Assembly: GCA_963709655.1 (NCBI GenBank)
Contig: CAVPXF010000026.1
Coordinates: 310,001-374,000 of the forward strand
Origin: Roseiarcus sp963709655
GTDB taxonomy: Bacteria > Pseudomonadota > Alphaproteobacteria > Rhizobiales > Beijerinckiaceae
Direction of reading: 5' to 3'
DNA: 64,000 nucleotides
This document shows positions 61,548-64,000 of this stretch, piece by piece (position 1 is the first letter of the stretch; every line of letters starts with the position of its first letter). The notes below the pieces were generated by a model. It had not been told where the DNA came from and did not search any database. It worked only from the letters and a program-made list of their open reading frames with translations. Both the position numbers and the translations under genes were made by a program.

Positions 61548-62813
61548 TCAGGTGTTCATCGATTCGAAGAAACTCGCGTTGGTTTTGGTTTCGCGCAACT
61601 TGCCAAGCAGGAACTCGATGGCGTCGACCGTGCCCATCGGATTGAGGATGCGCCGGAGCACATACATTTTCTTGAGGATGTCCGGGGGGACCAGAAGCTC
61701 CTCCTTCCGCGTACCCGAGCGGGTGATGTCCATCGACGGGAACGTGCGCTTGTCGGCGACCTTGCGATCGAGAATGATTTCCGAGTTGCCGGTGCCCTTG
61801 AACTCCTCGAAGATGACCTCGTCCATGCGCGATCCGGTGTCGATGAGCGCGGTGGCGATGATCGTCAGCGAGCCGCCTTCTTCGATATTGCGCGCCGCGC
61901 CGAAAAACCGCTTCGGCCGCTGCAGGGCGTTGGCGTCGACGCCGCCGGTCAGCACCTTGCCTGATGATGGCACGACCGTGTTGTAGGCGCGGCCCAGGCG
62001 GGTGATCGAATCGAGCAGGATCAGCACGTCGCGTCCGTGCTCGACCAGGCGTTTGGCCTTCTCGATCACCATCTCGGCGACCTGGACGTGGCGGACGGCC
62101 GGTTCGTCGAAGGTCGAGGAAACCACTTCGCCCTTCACCGAGCGCTGCATGTCGGTCACTTCCTCCGGACGCTCGTCGATGAGCAGCACGATCAGGTAGC
62201 ACTCGGGGTGGTTGGCGGTGATCGACTGGGCGATGTTCTGCAAAAGAACGGTTTTGCCCGTGCGCGGCGGAGCGACGATCAGCGCGCGCTGGCCCTTCCC
62301 GATCGGGGAAACGATGTCGATGACCCGCGACGACATGTCCTTGCGGGTCGGATCCTCCACCTCAAGCTTGAGGCGTTCGTTCGGATAGAGCGGCGTGAGA
62401 TTGTCGAAATGGACTTTGTGCCGTGTCTTCTCGGGATCCTCGAAGTTGATCGCTTTGCACTCTCTAAGGGCGAAGTACCGCTCGCCCTCCTTCGGGCTGC
62501 GAATCACGCCTTCGACCGTGTCGCCAGTGCGCAGGCCGAGGCGGCGGATCTGTGACGGCGAAATGTAGATGTCGTCCGGACCCGGCAGATAATTGGCGTC
62601 GGCGGATCGCAAGAAAGCGAAACCGTCCTGCAGGATTTCTACGACGCCTTCGCCGATGATCTGGACGTCGACGCTTGCCAGCTGCTTGAGAATGGCGAAC
62701 ATGAGTTCCTGCTTGCGCATCGTCGAAGCGTTTTCGACTTCGTTCTCCTCCGCGAACGCCAGGAGTTCGGTGGGAGACTTTTGCTTTAAGTCCTTGAGCT
62801 TGATTTCCCGCAT
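61548..62813 (-). CDS. rho: Transcription termination factor Rho
   Basis: This 421-residue hexameric RNA helicase has an N-terminal MREIKLKDLKQKSPTELLAFAEE. The RNA-binding cold-shock-like part includes DGFAFLRSADANYLPGPDDIYISPSQIRR. Walker A is APPRTGKTVLLQ, Walker B VLILLDSITRLGRAYN, and the Q/R loops lie toward the C-terminus. ATG at 62813 is the standard start; the open frame adds 16 unsupported residues. A short hairpin CGGACCG-TT-CGGTCCG (62926-62941) lies in its leader. Confidence 0.97.
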   Translation of the reverse strand: MREIKLKDLKQKSPTELLAFAEENEVENASTMRKQELMFAILKQLASVDVQIIGEGVVEILQDGFAFLRSADANYLPGPDDIYISPSQIRRLGLRTGDTVEGVIRSPKEGERYFALRECKAINFEDPEKTRHKVHFDNLTPLYPNERLKLEVEDPTRKDMSSRVIDIVSPIGKGQRALIVAPPRTGKTVLLQNIAQSITANHPECYLIVLLIDERPEEVTDMQRSVKGEVVSSTFDEPAVRHVQVAEMVIEKAKRLVEHGRDVLILLDSITRLGRAYNTVVPSSGKVLTGGVDANALQRPKRFFGAARNIEEGGSLTIIATALIDTGSRMDEVIFEEFKGTGNSEIILDRKVADKRTFPSMDITRSGTRKEELLVPPDILKKMYVLRRILNPMGTVDAIEFLLGKLRETKTNASFFESMNT

Positions 62814-62978
62814 CGGCGGACCTTTGGCTCGGGCGGATGGGCTGAAAACGCCTTCCGTCACGAATGAGTGGAGAGTGGAGAGCGCTCACCGGATTTCCGC
62901 GGGCAGGGGGACCGCTGCGGCCGGCCGGACCGTTCGGTCCGAGTCCGTGAGTGAGACGCGTGGATGAAGTGCAGCGGT

Positions 62979-63007
62979 CCTATAATCGGCTTGCGGGGAA
63001 TTATCAA
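62979..63007 (-). promoter_or_regulatory. Sigma-70-like promoter for rho
   Basis: On the minus strand TTGATA (63007-63002) and TATAGG (62984-62979) are separated by 17 bp. Transcription would start near 62972, leaving a roughly 160-nt leader before rho. Confidence 0.5.
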
Positions 63008-63048
63008 CGTCCAATTGCGGATCGCGAGATGCGCCTGACGTCGGTGGT

Positions 63049-63483
63049 TCAGAAAGGCTTCAACACGACCAGCAGCACGATCAGGATCATCAGCGCGGTT
63101 GGGACTTCGTTCAGGACGCGAAAAAAGACAGCCGAGCGCGTATTCTCGTCCCTTGCGAAGACCTTGACCGTGCGAGCGAAATAGCCGTGCACTGCGCCAA
63201 GTCCGACGGCGAGGACGAACTTCATCTGGAGCCAGGGATCTCGCCAGTAGCCGGTGAGATAGGCGAGCAGTGGCCCCGTGACGAACACTACGATCATCGC
63301 TGGATTGATGATCGCCTTGAGCAGCCTTCGCTCCATGAGTTTGAAAATTTCGGACATCGCCGAACCCTTCGGCGCATCAACGTGGTAGGCGAAGAGCCTC
63401 GGGAGATAGAGCATCCCGGCCATCCAGGCGATGACCGCGACGATGTGGACGGCCTTGAGCCAGAGGTACATGAGCGAATCCAT
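63049..63483 (-). CDS. hemJ: Protoporphyrinogen oxidase HemJ
   Basis: This 144-residue membrane protein has four hydrophobic segments. The haem-ligand His lies in the first (LWLKAVHIVAVIAWMAGMLYLPRLFAYH), and later blocks ERRLLKAIINPAMI and GPLLAYLTG are typical. It oxidises protoporphyrinogen IX in haem synthesis. It is divergent from the origin-like region. Confidence 0.93.
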   Translation of the reverse strand: MDSLMYLWLKAVHIVAVIAWMAGMLYLPRLFAYHVDAPKGSAMSEIFKLMERRLLKAIINPAMIVVFVTGPLLAYLTGYWRDPWLQMKFVLAVGLGAVHGYFARTVKVFARDENTRSAVFFRVLNEVPTALMILIVLLVVLKPF

Positions 63484-63704
63484 GGCCGCGCGAAGGTCGC
63501 CGTCGGGTAGATCTCGCGCTCATATGTGCCGTCCAGGGCTCGCGCAAGGATTTTAGGTCAACCGGAAAGACATGGAAAAGGAAATGCTGAGTTTGTTTCC
63601 TTATCTTAGGGGGTGGCCAACGGATACTCAAAGTTCAGCCCCGAAAAAGAGGCCATGGATCCTATCTGGCGAATAGCGGCAGCCTCCTACGGCCTGAATT
63701 TGGG

Positions 63705-63719
63705 TTAACGAAACGTTAA
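63705..63719. promoter_or_regulatory. Perfect CtrA box TTAA-N7-TTAA
   Basis: TTAA at 63705-63708 and TTAA at 63716-63719 are separated by exactly seven bases (CGAAACG). This matches the full CtrA consensus. In Caulobacter CtrA bound at the origin blocks replication start in swarmer cells. Confidence 0.75.
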
Positions 63720-63824
63720 GGATTTCCAATCAGTCCGGCCGCGGTGGCGAAAAGGCGGAGGCTTGTCCCCAGAATTCACCGAGAACGGCGGCTTCGGTTA
63801 TCGTTAGGTCCACGCTTTCGGGCC

Positions 63825-63915
63825 TGTGGAGCACGGACCGGAAGCTTCCCCACCCGCGATCGCAATACGGCGCGGGGATGGTCGCCCTCCCACCCTGTCC
63901 ACACTGTTGTTCACC
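63825..63915. promoter_or_regulatory. Group of DnaA-box-like sequences
   Basis: TGTGGAGCA at 63825-63833 (complement TGCTCCACA, 7/9 to TTATCCACA), CTGTCCACA at 63895-63903 (7/9) and TTGTTCACC at 63907-63915 (6/9). Alphaproteobacterial origins use weak boxes, so moderate matches are expected. Confidence 0.5.
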
Positions 63916-63953
63916 GACTATAAGCCTCGAGGGAGTCCTGCCGGGGAACGACC

Positions 63954-64000
63954 GTGGGCCGCAGCTATTTTCATCTCCATCTCGTGTCGGATTCGACCGG
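63954..64000 (+). CDS. PpsR (DUF299) pyruvate, phosphate dikinase regulatory protein, first codons
   Basis: GTG at 63954 opens VGRSYFHLHLVSDSTG, the N-terminal phrase of the kinase/pyrophosphorylase family PpsR/DUF299, which phosphorylates and dephosphorylates PEP synthase or PPDK. The rest runs off the window. GGGGAACG a few nt upstream is a plausible ribosome site. Only 15 codons are visible, but the HLHLVSDSTG motif is distinctive and its place beside the origin is characteristic. Confidence 0.7.
   Translation, partial: MGRSYFHLHLVSDST

Larger units (their letters stand above)
63484..63953. other. Candidate chromosomal replication origin (oriC)
   Basis: The 470-bp gap between hemJ and ppsR holds no gene. 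It contains a perfect CtrA box (63705-63719), three DnaA-box-like 9-mers between 63825 and 63915, and AT-richer stretches around 63575-63615 and 63695-63730. In Caulobacter the origin lies beside hemE and the DUF299 (ppsR) gene, and parABS is close by here too. Placement and motifs together make this the best oriC candidate; box quality is moderate. Confidence 0.68.

Overview
The window looks like a chromosomal segment of an alphaproteobacterium of the order Hyphomicrobiales (Rhizobiales), near the replication origin. The evidence is high GC, a GcrA cell-cycle regulator, a CtrA-type box, HemJ-type protoporphyrinogen oxidase, PhaR/PhaB polyhydroxybutyrate genes, and parA-parB-rsmG-mnmG-mnmE with two parS sites. 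Genus cannot be resolved from the sequence alone.

Layout. (1) 0-3.6 kb: a partial ArsR-family regulator diverges from arsenite oxidase aioBA, with a perfect palindrome between them. (2) 4.0-9.4 kb: pstSCAB-phoU-phoB behind a PHO box, with no phoR visible. (3) 9.4-17.6 kb: housekeeping genes (gcrA, argD-argF-hslO, ispA), a response regulator with a small secreted partner, and two secreted or membrane peptidases. (4) 18.5-35.4 kb, all on the minus strand: a phenol pathway in degradation order. It has a multicomponent phenol hydroxylase (dmpKLMNOP-like), a ferredoxin, catechol 2,3-dioxygenase, a HbpS/GlcG-like protein, the dehydrogenase branch of meta-cleavage (dmpC, E, F, G, H and a tautomerase), and then a five-gene branched-chain-amino-acid-type ABC importer that probably brings in the aromatic substrate or a related compound. 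A GntR/FCD regulator diverges from it, and CGATAT-rich palindromes lie in its promoter regions. (5) 36.6-41 kb: a carotenoid/stilbene oxygenase remnant, a radical SAM protein, a DUF1127 protein diverging from a MocR regulator, and truA. (6) 41.4-47.6 kb: parB-parA-rsmG-mnmG-mnmE. (7) 47.66-49.12 kb: a complete ISKra4-type insertion sequence with target duplication and a programmed -1 frameshift signal. (8) 49-62.8 kb: gpmA, a methyltransferase, phaR/phaB, an Xaa-Pro aminopeptidase, hpt, ftsEX-plsC, an aromatic amino acid trio (chorismate mutase, aminotransferase, arogenate/prephenate dehydrogenase) and rho. (9) 63.0-64.0 kb: hemJ, a non-coding stretch with a perfect TTAA-N7-TTAA CtrA box and DnaA-like boxes, and the start of ppsR. 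This matches the known neighbourhood of alphaproteobacterial origins and is the best candidate for oriC.

Working together: arsenite oxidase makes arsenate, a phosphate mimic, right beside a phosphate-starvation uptake operon. Phenol would enter, be hydroxylated to catechol, be cleaved in meta, and leave as pyruvate and acetyl-CoA, with PHB genes available for carbon storage.

Caution: eight single-base insertions break six genes between 19.2 and 36.2 kb, and two indels break the Xaa-Pro aminopeptidase. Flanking frames are otherwise intact, so assembly or base-calling error is likely, but early decay of the phenol operon is possible.
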